From contig CAMATZ010000012.1 in the NCBI GenBank assembly GCA_945861275.1, positions 1 to 64,000 of the forward strand: a stretch of 64,000 nt of DNA, read 5' to 3'. The notes under the pieces were generated by a model that did not search any database, was not told the DNA's origin, and saw only the letters and a list, made by a program, of their open reading frames with translations. The position numbers and the translations under genes were made by a program. Numbering within the stretch: the stretch's first letter is position 1; every line of letters begins with the position of its first letter. Of this stretch, positions 44,683 to 52,642 are shown one piece after another. The stretch is from Bordetella parapertussis (lineage in GTDB: Bacteria; Pseudomonadota; Gammaproteobacteria; Burkholderiales; SG8-41).

Positions 44683-44984
44683 CTGCCCGATCTGAGATTT
44701 AAGAGCCTGTCCTTGATGAATGTGCTGGAAGCCACGGCCCTCAGGCCGTGCATGCCGTGCAGGCACCGGTGAGCATCGCGGGCATGGACGTGGCGCCCGG
44801 CGAGATCATTCACATGGACGAGAACGGCGCAGTGAAATTTCCCGCGGACCGGCGGGAAGAGGTGGTGCGCAATGCCCAGGCCCTGCTCGCCGAGGAAGAT
44901 GAACGTGTCGGGCAACTGCTCAAAGCGCGGGGGCTGCAAGCGGTCAAGGCCATCATGAGCGGTCATCAGTACATGAAGAAGTAA
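44683..44984 (+). pseudogene. Second, internally deleted copy of the RraA-family gene
   Basis: 44685-44735 matches the intact gene around 42850-42898, then jumps to 43107 and continues to the stop; the ~240-nt C-terminal part is about 95 percent identical. The lost ~210 nt lie between two ggccatgg sequences of the intact gene (about 42893 and 43107), and the junction is at their counterpart (agccacgg). The 5' third is also missing. A 78-codon reading frame remains, but without the RD active-site segment. Confidence 0.9.
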
Positions 44985-45033
44985 AGCCGCCCTCTAATCT
45001 GTGTTCACCTGGGGCAAAAAAGCTGTTCCGGGT

Positions 45034-45999
45034 TCAGTTAATCCGCGCCCCAGTCGCCTTCACCACCTTCGCCCATTTTTCAAGATCAGCGGCGAGCAGC
45101 TTCACCATCTCCTGCGGTGTGCTGGTGTGCGCATCGACGCCCTGATCGGCTAGTTTGTCTTTGATCTCGGTCTGCGCGAGTATCGCGCCGACTTCGCGGT
45201 TCAGGCGATGGATGATTTCCGCCGGGGTGTGGGCGGGCGCAAACAGCGCGTACCACAGTTCCGCTGAAAAGCCGGGCACGGTCTCGGCGATGGCCGGCAC
45301 CTCGGGTAACGCCGTGGAACGTTTCGGACCAGTGACGCCAACTGCGCGCAAGCGGCCGGAGCGGATGTGCGGCACCACGGTCAGCGCCGAGGCGAACGAC
45401 AGCACGATCTGGCCGCCGATCAATTCGGTGATCACCAGCGCGGTGCCTTTGTACGGCACATGCACCAGCGCCGTTCCGGTCATCACCCCCAGCAGCGCGC
45501 CCGAGAGATGGCCGAGCGAGCCATTGCCCGACGAGCCATTGGTCAGTTGATTGGGCTTGGCGCGTGCCAGCGTCAGAAAATCCCTGGTGGTGCGCACCGG
45601 CAGCGAGGGATGCACGACGAGGATCAGCGGACTGGTTCCGATTTGCGTGACCGGCGCCAGATCTTTGGTAACGTCAAACGGCATTTTGCGATACAGATGG
45701 GGATTGATGGCGATTGCGTTCGGCAGCACGATCAAGGTATAGCCGTCGGCTGCGGATTTCACCACCAGTTCGGTGCCAACGATGGTGTTCGCGCCGGGGC
45801 GGTTTTCCACCACCACTTGCTGCGTTAGCCGCGGGGTCAGTGAGGCGGCGAGGATGCGTGCCAGTGTGTCGTTGCCGCCGCCGGGCGCGAAAGGCGACAC
45901 GATACGCACCGTTTTGGCCGGCCACGATTGCGCAGCCGTTGGGGTAGCGACCGCGGACACTGACAATAGTGACAATACGATGAAAATAGGGGGCGGCAT
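45034..45999 (-). CDS. Bug-family receptor
   Basis: 321 aa. Signal peptide IFIVLSLLSVSAVATPTAAQ. Hallmarks: IVSPFAPGGGNDTLARIL, VENRPGANTIVGTELV, AADGYTLIVLPNAIAINPHL, HVPYKGTALVITELIGGQIVLSF, ALFAPAHTPAEII. It ends 50 nt from the rraA remnant in convergent orientation. No clear SD precedes ATG 45999. Confidence 0.92.
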   Translation of the reverse strand: MPPPIFIVLSLLSVSAVATPTAAQSWPAKTVRIVSPFAPGGGNDTLARILAASLTPRLTQQVVVENRPGANTIVGTELVVKSAADGYTLIVLPNAIAINPHLYRKMPFDVTKDLAPVTQIGTSPLILVVHPSLPVRTTRDFLTLARAKPNQLTNGSSGNGSLGHLSGALLGVMTGTALVHVPYKGTALVITELIGGQIVLSFASALTVVPHIRSGRLRAVGVTGPKRSTALPEVPAIAETVPGFSAELWYALFAPAHTPAEIIHRLNREVGAILAQTEIKDKLADQGVDAHTSTPQEMVKLLAADLEKWAKVVKATGARIN

Positions 46000-46156
46000 G
46001 GTGAGCGTAGTTTGAAAGAATTAGATTGCATTGTCTCAGGAAGTGTAGAGAATATAACGCGTTTTAACTTTTGTGGCGCGCGCGGCATGCACCAACCGAG
46101 TACGGTGCCGGGCACGCAAACGATCACACACCCATAACCCGGAAATCGAGCACAAC

Positions 46157-46708
46157 ATGAGCGTAAAACAACCCATTGCACGGCGCAGAAAAGGCGATAT
46201 GCTGCGGCCGCTGCCGCGCTGGATATTCATGAGCCGCTGGTTGCAGGCGCCGCTGTACATCGGCCTGATTGTGGCGCAGGCGCTCTACGTGTGGCAGTTC
46301 TGGCGCGAGTTGGTGCATCTCATCCAGGAGATGACCGTCAATAATCTTACCGAAGCGCAGGTCATGCTGATCACACTCGGATTGATCGACGTGGTGATGA
46401 TTTCAAATTTGCTGGTGATGGTGATCGTCGGCGGCTGGGAAACTTTTGTGTCGCGTCTCGATCTGGAACATCATCCGGATCAGCCGGAGTGGCTGTCGCA
46501 CGTGAATGCCGGCGTGCTGAAGGTGAAGCTCGCGACCGCCATCATTGGCATTTCATCGATCCATCTGCTGCAGACCTTCATCAATGCGGCAAAGCTCGAT
46601 CAAAATACGATGATGTGGCAGACCATCATTCATCTCGCCTTCGTGTTGTCGGCAATCGCCATTGCGTTCACCGAGCGGCTCACCCACCCGCCGGCAGCCG
46701 CGCATTAA
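46157..46708 (+). CDS. UPF0114 family membrane protein (YqhA-like)
   Basis: 183 aa from ATG 46157. Three or four hydrophobic helices: APLYIGLIVAQALYVWQFW, VMLITLGLIDVVMISNLLVMVIVGGWE, VKLATAIIGISSIHLLQTFI and TIIHLAFVLSAIAIAFTERL. GGWETFVSRL and HPEWLSHVN-like segments (here QPEWLSHVNAGVLKVKLA) are typical of the family. Inner membrane, function unknown. Confidence 0.88.
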   Translation: MSVKQPIARRRKGDMLRPLPRWIFMSRWLQAPLYIGLIVAQALYVWQFWRELVHLIQEMTVNNLTEAQVMLITLGLIDVVMISNLLVMVIVGGWETFVSRLDLEHHPDQPEWLSHVNAGVLKVKLATAIIGISSIHLLQTFINAAKLDQNTMMWQTIIHLAFVLSAIAIAFTERLTHPPAAAH

Positions 46709-46743
46709 GCGCCCGGGATAAGACCCGCGCGCGCGGACGGCGC

Positions 46744-49305
46744 TTATTTTTTGGGTGCGAGCTGTTGCTTCAGGGCGCGCTGCAGCGCCAGTGCTTCACC
46801 CACGCTTTCGCCCATCATCTGCGCGATTTCGGCGACCCGCGTGCTGGCAAATGCGCCGGCGTTATCGGCGGACGCGGCCTGCTGTTGAATTTCTTCAACC
46901 AGACCGTGCATCCACAATAGCCGTTCGCCCAGGTCAGCCAGCGTCTGTTCAAGTGCGGGCGGGGCGGGCGGCGGCGGGATGATCCGCGTTGCCGTGCCCT
47001 CAATAATGCTGACGTCTGGCCGCGGTGGTGCTGACTTTGCGCTACGCCGGAGTTGCGGCATCGTATGCGTGCCAAGCCTCGGCGGCGCGGCGGCAGGGGT
47101 TGATGCAGCGGCTTTCGCGGGTTCGCCACGTAGTGCGCGAGCACGGCTGTCGATGACGCCGGCGTCTATGGCGGGCGCCGCTTCGCCTTGCAGCGCATGC
47201 GCCCATTCCGCTAGCAGCACACGCGCGTCGTCCGCCAGCGCGAGCAGTTCCGGCGTGGCGCCGTGGCCCTGTGCCAGCCAGTGATTCATCAACTGCTCCA
47301 TCTCCCAGCCGCACTCCCCGAACGCGGCCAGGCCCACCATGCGCGCGCTGCCTTTGAGAGTATGAAAGGCGCGGCGGATGTTGATCAGCGCGTCGTGATC
47401 GCCCGCGTGATTGCGCGCCTGCGAAATACTCGTTTCCATGGCGGTGAGCACGGCGCTCGCTTCTTCGAGGAAGATTTCGAGCATTTCGCGATCCGCGCCC
47501 TCGGGCCTGGGTGCAGGCGCTGCGGTGATGGCCGCAGCCGGCGTTGCGGCGGAGGGTGCAAGTACAGGTGGCGCTACATCGAGCAAGGCTTCAAAACCCG
47601 GCTGATTTTCGTGGCGCGTGAAAAATAGATTGATCGCGCGTTCAGCGGGTTCCTTGCCGTTCAGACACGGCTCCAGGTAAAAGCCGAGGCTGCCGAGCGC
47701 TTCCGCCAGCCATTCGACGTGGCGCCGGGACTCTTCGGACGCGGTGGTGGATGCGGCAAGGCAGCGCTCAACCCAGTGTTGGCACGCGGTGGCGAGCCGC
47801 GCCGCGCGTTTTTGATTGGAGATGTCAAACACGCCGCGCACCTGGCGCAGTACGCTGGCCTGCGGTTCGAGTCCGATGCGTTGGGCGGGATCGTTGGCGT
47901 AGGCGTCAACGGCGCGTTCAACTTGTTGCAGACTTTTCAGAATTTCACGCGCGATGACGATGCGCAGTTTTTCGTCATTGGCCTGTTGCACGATATCGGC
48001 GCGCAGGCCGGGCGGCGGACTGCTGGCGACCTTGCCTTCGACGGCAGTGGCGAGCCAGTTTGTCATGATCGCTACTTGCTGGTCGAGATCAGAGGGTAAA
48101 TTATTGAAATGATAGATTATGTTTTCAACCATCAACAGCGCCGAAGCCATTTCCAGCGACATCACCTGGCCATCGAGCGGATACGGATCGGGCAGTTGCG
48201 GCGTGGCGGCGCTGATGGCGAGCAGCAGTTGCAGCAGCGGCACGTTGCCCAGATCACGTGTTTTTTGTGTGAGCGGATCGAGCAGCTCGCGAAAGCGTGC
48301 CAGCCGCTTGGGTTCACCGGCGATGTAATCGGTCCACACTTGCTTGATGTTTTCAAGGCGTATGCGCGCATCGTCGAGCTGCGGCTGGTGGCGTTGCGTG
48401 GCGCCGGCGGCTTGCGCCTCGGGGATGAGCCCCACGAGCCCAAGTACTTGTTGCGCGTGCTGCAGGCGCGGGTTCGTCACACGGCAACTGGCGATGGCGT
48501 AGAACACATCGCGTTGCGCGGGCATGGTGTCGGCAGTGCCTTTGGCAGCGAGATCGCGCAGCAGAAAATCGATACGGCTGAACACCGGCTTGACGCGCGC
48601 CACCCACTCCGCCGCTTGCGCATCGGCAAGCAATTCAATCACCGCTTCGGTCAGGTTTGCCGACGCCCACCACACGCCACGCGGTTGCGGCAGCTGCGCG
48701 GCGATCTGGTGCAGCGCGTCGAGCACATCGCGCATTTGTTTGAGGCCGTCCGCTTTGGCGCTGTCCTTGAGCCAGCCCAGCAAGCCGCGTTGATAACGCG
48801 AGCGCAGGTCTTTCACCAGCGCCGGCAGCACCGCCGGCGTGATCGCGCGCGGCTGGGCGTGGGCAGGTGCGTTGTCCTGCGCATCCGGAAAAAACAGGTC
48901 TTTTTCCGAGACCGTCGCATTGCCGCTGATACGCGCGAGTTCGCGGTATGCCGCAAACAATTGCAGGGGCGTATAGGCGCCACCCGCCGCGACAGCGTTA
49001 ACGAATTCGCGCAACGTATCGGCGCCACGCCCGGCGAGTGCAGCTTCGGCTTTGTCGGCGGGCGTGGCGCGCAGCGCGGTGCGCACCGCGCTTTCGATTT
49101 CAGCGCAAAAACGCGCGGCGCCGTGATACTGAATCATGCGCAGCGCGCCGCTGACCTGATGCAATGGCGCCACGCAGGCCGCCAGCGCACTGTTGTCGGT
49201 ACCTGCGGCGGCGTGCCGCGTGGCGGCGTCAGCCAGTTGACACAGGTTGATTTCAATCGGCTGACGCACAACCGCCAGCAGGCTCACGCGCTGATCGGTG
49301 GTCAC
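46744..49305 (-). CDS. Hpt-domain protein related to the N-terminal half of ChpA/PilL (FimL-like)
   Basis: 853 aa. Residues 1-120 form an Hpt-like helical bundle without the phosphorylatable His (LHQVSGALRMIQYHGAARF), as in ChpA/FimL N-termini. A long helical middle region follows. A true Hpt domain lies at about 600-710 with INIRRAFHTLKGSARMVGL (phospho-acceptor His), then a Pro/Ala-rich linker and a C-terminal helix. No CheA dimerisation, ATPase or CheW part is present. It overlaps the PilG-like gene by 4 nt, so the two should form one type IV pilus/twitching-type or cyclic-AMP signalling pair. Confidence 0.8.
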   Translation of the reverse strand: MTTDQRVSLLAVVRQPIEINLCQLADAATRHAAAGTDNSALAACVAPLHQVSGALRMIQYHGAARFCAEIESAVRTALRATPADKAEAALAGRGADTLREFVNAVAAGGAYTPLQLFAAYRELARISGNATVSEKDLFFPDAQDNAPAHAQPRAITPAVLPALVKDLRSRYQRGLLGWLKDSAKADGLKQMRDVLDALHQIAAQLPQPRGVWWASANLTEAVIELLADAQAAEWVARVKPVFSRIDFLLRDLAAKGTADTMPAQRDVFYAIASCRVTNPRLQHAQQVLGLVGLIPEAQAAGATQRHQPQLDDARIRLENIKQVWTDYIAGEPKRLARFRELLDPLTQKTRDLGNVPLLQLLLAISAATPQLPDPYPLDGQVMSLEMASALLMVENIIYHFNNLPSDLDQQVAIMTNWLATAVEGKVASSPPPGLRADIVQQANDEKLRIVIAREILKSLQQVERAVDAYANDPAQRIGLEPQASVLRQVRGVFDISNQKRAARLATACQHWVERCLAASTTASEESRRHVEWLAEALGSLGFYLEPCLNGKEPAERAINLFFTRHENQPGFEALLDVAPPVLAPSAATPAAAITAAPAPRPEGADREMLEIFLEEASAVLTAMETSISQARNHAGDHDALINIRRAFHTLKGSARMVGLAAFGECGWEMEQLMNHWLAQGHGATPELLALADDARVLLAEWAHALQGEAAPAIDAGVIDSRARALRGEPAKAAASTPAAAPPRLGTHTMPQLRRSAKSAPPRPDVSIIEGTATRIIPPPPAPPALEQTLADLGERLLWMHGLVEEIQQQAASADNAGAFASTRVAEIAQMMGESVGEALALQRALKQQLAPKK

Positions 49306-49775
49306 CCTTTACCCGCCGCGTTCAATTGCGCATTAACCGCGCCGAGCAAGCCGTCGCGCGTGAACGGTTTGGTCAGATATTGGTCAGAACCCGCGATACG
49401 GGCGCGCGCGCGATCGAATACGCCGTCTTTGCTGGACAGCATGATCATCGGCGTTTTGGCGTAGGCGGGATTTTGTCTGACCATTTGGCACATCTGGTAG
49501 CCGTCGAGCTTGGGCATCATGATGTCCACCAGAATCAGGTCGGGATTGAAGTCGCAGATTTTCGACAGCGCATCAAAGCCGTCGCTCGCCAGAATGACCT
49601 CAAGGCCGGTCAGGCGCAAAAAAGTCTCGGCGCTGCGGCGTATGGTTTCACTGTCGTCCACAACCAGCACGCGGCGAGCGCTGACTTTGGCGGTGACGGG
49701 TGAAGGATCGGTCAAGGTGGCATCCGTAAAGAACTGCGGTCCGACGGTATTTTTTGTATCATAGCCATTATTCAC
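49302..49775 (-). CDS. PilG-like CheY-type response regulator
   Basis: 157 aa from GTG 49775 (aaggtta upstream). The longer frame to 49805 is less likely since it would overlap the divergent FIST gene start. Receiver domain about 35-150: VLVVDDSETIRRSAETFLR, acidic pocket DD, phospho-Asp in LILVDIMMPKLDGYQMC, IMLSSKDGVFDRARARIAGSDQYLTKPF with the conserved Lys. SSKDG-FD-ARA-R--GSDQYLTKPF is nearly the Pseudomonas PilG wording. It lacks an output domain. Confidence 0.87.
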   Translation of the reverse strand: MNNGYDTKNTVGPQFFTDATLTDPSPVTAKVSARRVLVVDDSETIRRSAETFLRLTGLEVILASDGFDALSKICDFNPDLILVDIMMPKLDGYQMCQMVRQNPAYAKTPMIMLSSKDGVFDRARARIAGSDQYLTKPFTRDGLLGAVNAQLNAAGKG

Positions 49776-49803
49776 TAACCTTACCAATAGGCTTGAACAC
49801 CTC

Positions 49804-50916
49804 ATGAGCGATTTTCGCTACGGACATGCGTCGGGTGCTGATTGGCGCGAAGCGGTAAGTGCTTGCCTGCAACAAATCGGCGCCAGCGCCGGTGCCGGCA
49901 CGCTGGGTTTTTTGTATGTGACCGACGTTATCGCCGATCACTATGACGAGATTTTGAGCGAGATGCGCAGCCAGACCGGGATCGCGCACTGGGTGGGCGC
50001 TACCGGCATCGGTGTGTGCGCGACCGGCGTTGAGTATCTCGATCAACCGGCGGTGGTGGCGCTGGTGGGCGACTTTGATGCGGACAGCTTTCGTGTGTTT
50101 TCCGGCGTGGCCAATGAAAAAGACGCCGCCAAGGTCGCCTTGGAATGTGGTGGATCATCACCCAACTTCGCCATCGTGCACGCCGACCCGCACACCGAAA
50201 ACATGGACAAGCTGGTGGCGGCACTCGCCAAGCGCGTGGAAAGCGGATTTCTCGTCGGCGGGTTGGTGAGCTCGCGTAACCGCGTCGCGCAGGCTGCAGA
50301 TGCGGTAATCGAGGGCGGCGTGTCGGGCGTGGCGTTTTCCGACAGTGTGATTGTCGCTACACGGCTCACGCAGGGCTGCTCGCCGATCGGCCCGCGGCGC
50401 GTGGTCACCGGCTGCCAGCGCAATGTGTTGATCAGCCTTGATGGCAAGCCGGCGTTTGATGTGTTTCTCGAAGATATCGGCGAGAAACTGGCGGGGGATC
50501 TTAATCGCATCGGCGGCCATGTTTTCGCCGGCCTGTCGGTGCCCGGCAGCGACACCGGCGATTATCTCGCGCGCAATCTTGTGGGCATCGACACCCAGAG
50601 CAAACTCATCGCCGTCGGCGACTATCTGAAAAAGGGCGATGGCTTGATGTTTTGCCGGCGCGACGCCAAGACTGCGCGCGACGACATGGTGCGCATGCTC
50701 GAAAGCATACAACAGGGTTTATACAGCCGCCCGAAAGCCGGCGTGTATTACTCGTGCCTCGGCCGCGGCGAAGCACTGTTCGGCAAGGGTAAAGGTGAGT
50801 TGAAAATGATTAAAGATGTGTTTGGCGATATTCCGCTGGTGGGGTTTTTTTGCAACGGCGAGATCTCGCATAACCGCCTCTACGGGTATACCGGTGTGCT
50901 GACCTTGTTTATATAA
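49804..50916 (+). CDS. FIST-domain sensory protein
   Basis: 370 aa. N-terminal FIST_N: GTLGFLYVTDVIADHYDEILSEM...HWVGATGIGVCATGVEY; C-terminal FIST_C: GLMFCRRDAKTARDDMVRMLESIQQGLYSRPKAGVYYSCLGRGEALFG...VPLVGFFCNGEISHNRLYGYTGVLTLF-like ending. The domain is predicted to sense small ligands such as amino acids. Cytoplasmic, no signal peptide. Divergent from pilG-like with only ~28 nt between them, so the two are likely linked in signalling. Confidence 0.88.
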   Translation: MSDFRYGHASGADWREAVSACLQQIGASAGAGTLGFLYVTDVIADHYDEILSEMRSQTGIAHWVGATGIGVCATGVEYLDQPAVVALVGDFDADSFRVFSGVANEKDAAKVALECGGSSPNFAIVHADPHTENMDKLVAALAKRVESGFLVGGLVSSRNRVAQAADAVIEGGVSGVAFSDSVIVATRLTQGCSPIGPRRVVTGCQRNVLISLDGKPAFDVFLEDIGEKLAGDLNRIGGHVFAGLSVPGSDTGDYLARNLVGIDTQSKLIAVGDYLKKGDGLMFCRRDAKTARDDMVRMLESIQQGLYSRPKAGVYYSCLGRGEALFGKGKGELKMIKDVFGDIPLVGFFCNGEISHNRLYGYTGVLTLFI

Positions 50917-50932
50917 CCGCGCGAACAAAAAT

Positions 50933-51490
50933 TTAGATTTTTTTTACCTTGCCCGCCAGCACCGCCAGCTCAATCCCGGTGAGCAGTGAAAGCGGCTTGC
51001 CCGTCACAAATTCCCGCGCTTTGGGTGACACCATGGCGGCGGTAATGCAAATGCCCTTGTACGCATCCTCGCTGCTGACGGCGCGCGCCAGTTCTTCCAG
51101 CGGCCCGGCGCCGAGTTGATTCACTTTCCAGCGGCGGCATTGCAGCAGGGTGACGCGGCCTTGTTGCGTCAGCGTGTAGTCGTAAGCGGATTTTTGCACC
51201 GCTTCGACGGTGTAGCCCTGACGTTGGTACGCAGCCACGATGATCGCGCTGAATTGATCCCACGAAAGCTCGCGCAAGGTTTTAAGGCGTTCATCGACTT
51301 TGCCGGGTGAGACAGTGCGCATTTGACGATAGCCTACGTACAGCGCGATGACCACGAACGGCAGCGCGACGAATGGCGCCACCGGTGGAAACGCCAGTTG
51401 CGCAATACCAAACAGCCCCACGCCCACCAGCGCGGAAATCCACCACGGCTGTTCGAGCAGTATGGAAAAGAGGGTGCGGGATTGGGCCAT
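50933..51490 (-). CDS. Membrane-anchored Mrr-like nuclease-fold protein
   Basis: 185 aa: two N-terminal hydrophobic helices (WWISALVGVGLFGIAQLAF; VAPFVALPFVVIALYVGY), then an Mrr_cat-like domain: LRELSWDQFSAIIVAAYQRQGYTVE, YDYTLTQQGRVTLLQCRRWK, AYKGICITAAMVSPKAREF. The usual D-x(n)-QxK catalytic motif reads D...QCR, Lys replaced by Arg, so nuclease activity is doubtful. Such membrane-tethered Mrr-like proteins are common and uncharacterised. Confidence 0.8.
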   Translation of the reverse strand: MAQSRTLFSILLEQPWWISALVGVGLFGIAQLAFPPVAPFVALPFVVIALYVGYRQMRTVSPGKVDERLKTLRELSWDQFSAIIVAAYQRQGYTVEAVQKSAYDYTLTQQGRVTLLQCRRWKVNQLGAGPLEELARAVSSEDAYKGICITAAMVSPKAREFVTGKPLSLLTGIELAVLAGKVKKI

Positions 51491-51556
51491 GCGGGTGCCT
51501 TGATGTGAAGTGTGGCATTGTAGTGGCTCGCTTCACATTGTGTAAGTGGGGCTTAA

Positions 51557-51660
51557 ATTGCGTTGGGTGAACGGTGAACGGTGAACGGTGAAGGGGTGAA
51601 TGGGGTACCCCCTTCACTCATTCACTCATTCACTCCTTCACGGCTTCACTCCTTCACGGA
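51557..51660. repeat. Tandem-repeat hairpin of gtgaa / ttcac units around ggggtacccc
   Basis: Left arm has ggtgaac repeated three times then ggtgaaggggtgaatgg; right arm has ttcactca repeated, then ttcactccttcacgg. They face each other across the palindrome ggggtacccc (51602-51611). The whole gap before the CoA-transferase pseudogene can fold into one long imperfect hairpin. Confidence 0.75.
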
Positions 51661-51673
51661 AAAGGATGCATCT

Positions 51674-52593
51674 GTGACATCAGAAAACAAAGGCCCATTG
51701 GCGGGCATTAAGGTCATCGAACTGGGCACGCTGATTGCGGGACCGTTTTGTGCGCGCATGCTCGCCGAGTTTGGCGCGGAGGTGATCAAAATCGAAGCGC
51801 CCGAGGGCGGCGATCAGTTGCGGCAGTGGCGCAAGATGTATCAGGGCACCTCGCTGTGGTGGTATGTGCAGGCGCGCAACAAGAAGTCGGTGACGGTGAA
51901 TCTGCGTGCGCCCGAAGGGCAGGCGATAGTGCGTGAACTCGCGCGTGATGCCGATATCGTGGTGGAAAACTTTCGTCCCGGCGCGCTGGAAAAATGGAAT
52001 ATCGGCTGGGAACAGTTGTCGAAATGGAAAGCTTTATCCCGGAATACGACGTGCTGGGCTACAAGCGCGAACGCGCGGGCAATGCGCTGCCGGGGATTAC
52101 GCCGTCGAATACCTACGCCACGCGCGACGGAAAATATGTGATCGTCGGCGCCAATAATGACAGCCTGTTCAAGCGCATGATGATGGCGGTGGGCCGCGCC
52201 GATCTGGCGCATGATGCTACGCTGGCCACCAACAGCGGTCGCGTGCCGCGCGCGGCGGAACTGGACAAAGCCATTGAGGACTGGACGCGCACGCAGGATC
52301 TGGCGGCGGTGCTCAAAGCCCTGGAACAAGCCGAGATTCCCGCCGGCCGTGTCTACGATCCCGAAGACATTATCAACGACGTGCATTACGCCGCGCGCAA
52401 AATGATCGAGCAATGGAAGCTGCCCGACGGCAGGCCGATGCGCATACCCGCGGTGACGCCGAAGCTGATGGATACGCCGGGCGGCACGCGCTGGCTGGGG
52501 CCCAAACTCGGCGAGCATACGGCTGAGGTTTTGTCCGCGCTCGGTTATAGTGATGTCAGGCAAGCGGAATTACGCAGCAAGAAGATTACCTGA
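51674..52593 (+). pseudogene. CaiB/BaiF-type CoA-transferase (family III), broken by deletion and frameshift
   Basis: From GTG 51674 (SD aaaagga) the N-terminal part is clear: LAGIKVIELGTLIAGPFCARMLAEFGAEVIKIEAPEGGDQLR ... ADIVVENFRPGALEKWNIGWEQL. At about 52020 the frame changes, and the C-terminal part goes on in another frame from MESFIPEYDVLGYKRERAGNALPG to RSKKIT. Normal family members have about 400 aa; some 150 residues between the two parts, including the catalytic Asp region, are gone. Not functional. Family III transferases often act with Bug-linked carboxylate uptake. Confidence 0.9.
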
Positions 52594-52599
52594 TTAAAG

Positions 52600-52620
52600 A
52601 TAACTTATTGTTTTTATTGA
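52600..52620 (+). repeat. AT-rich dispersed motif, copy 6
   Basis: Core taacttattgtttttattg, identical over 21 nt to the minus strand of 25582-25602. It lies 22 nt before the ATG of the next gene, upstream of its SD (ggagagg). Confidence 0.65.
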
Positions 52621-52642
52621 GTAATATTTGGAGAGGTAAAGT

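Noticed and set aside
44748-44984. A separate 78-residue gene
   Set aside because: It is the tail of a deleted rraA-like copy, without the active-site segment and without an SD of its own.
48109-49464. A 451-codon open frame on the plus strand
   Set aside because: Antisense to the Hpt protein and the PilG-like gene; same shadow composition.
51557-51660. CRISPR-like array
   Set aside because: Units are 7-8 nt without unique spacers; it is a simple tandem repeat hairpin. No CRISPR array or cas gene was seen anywhere.
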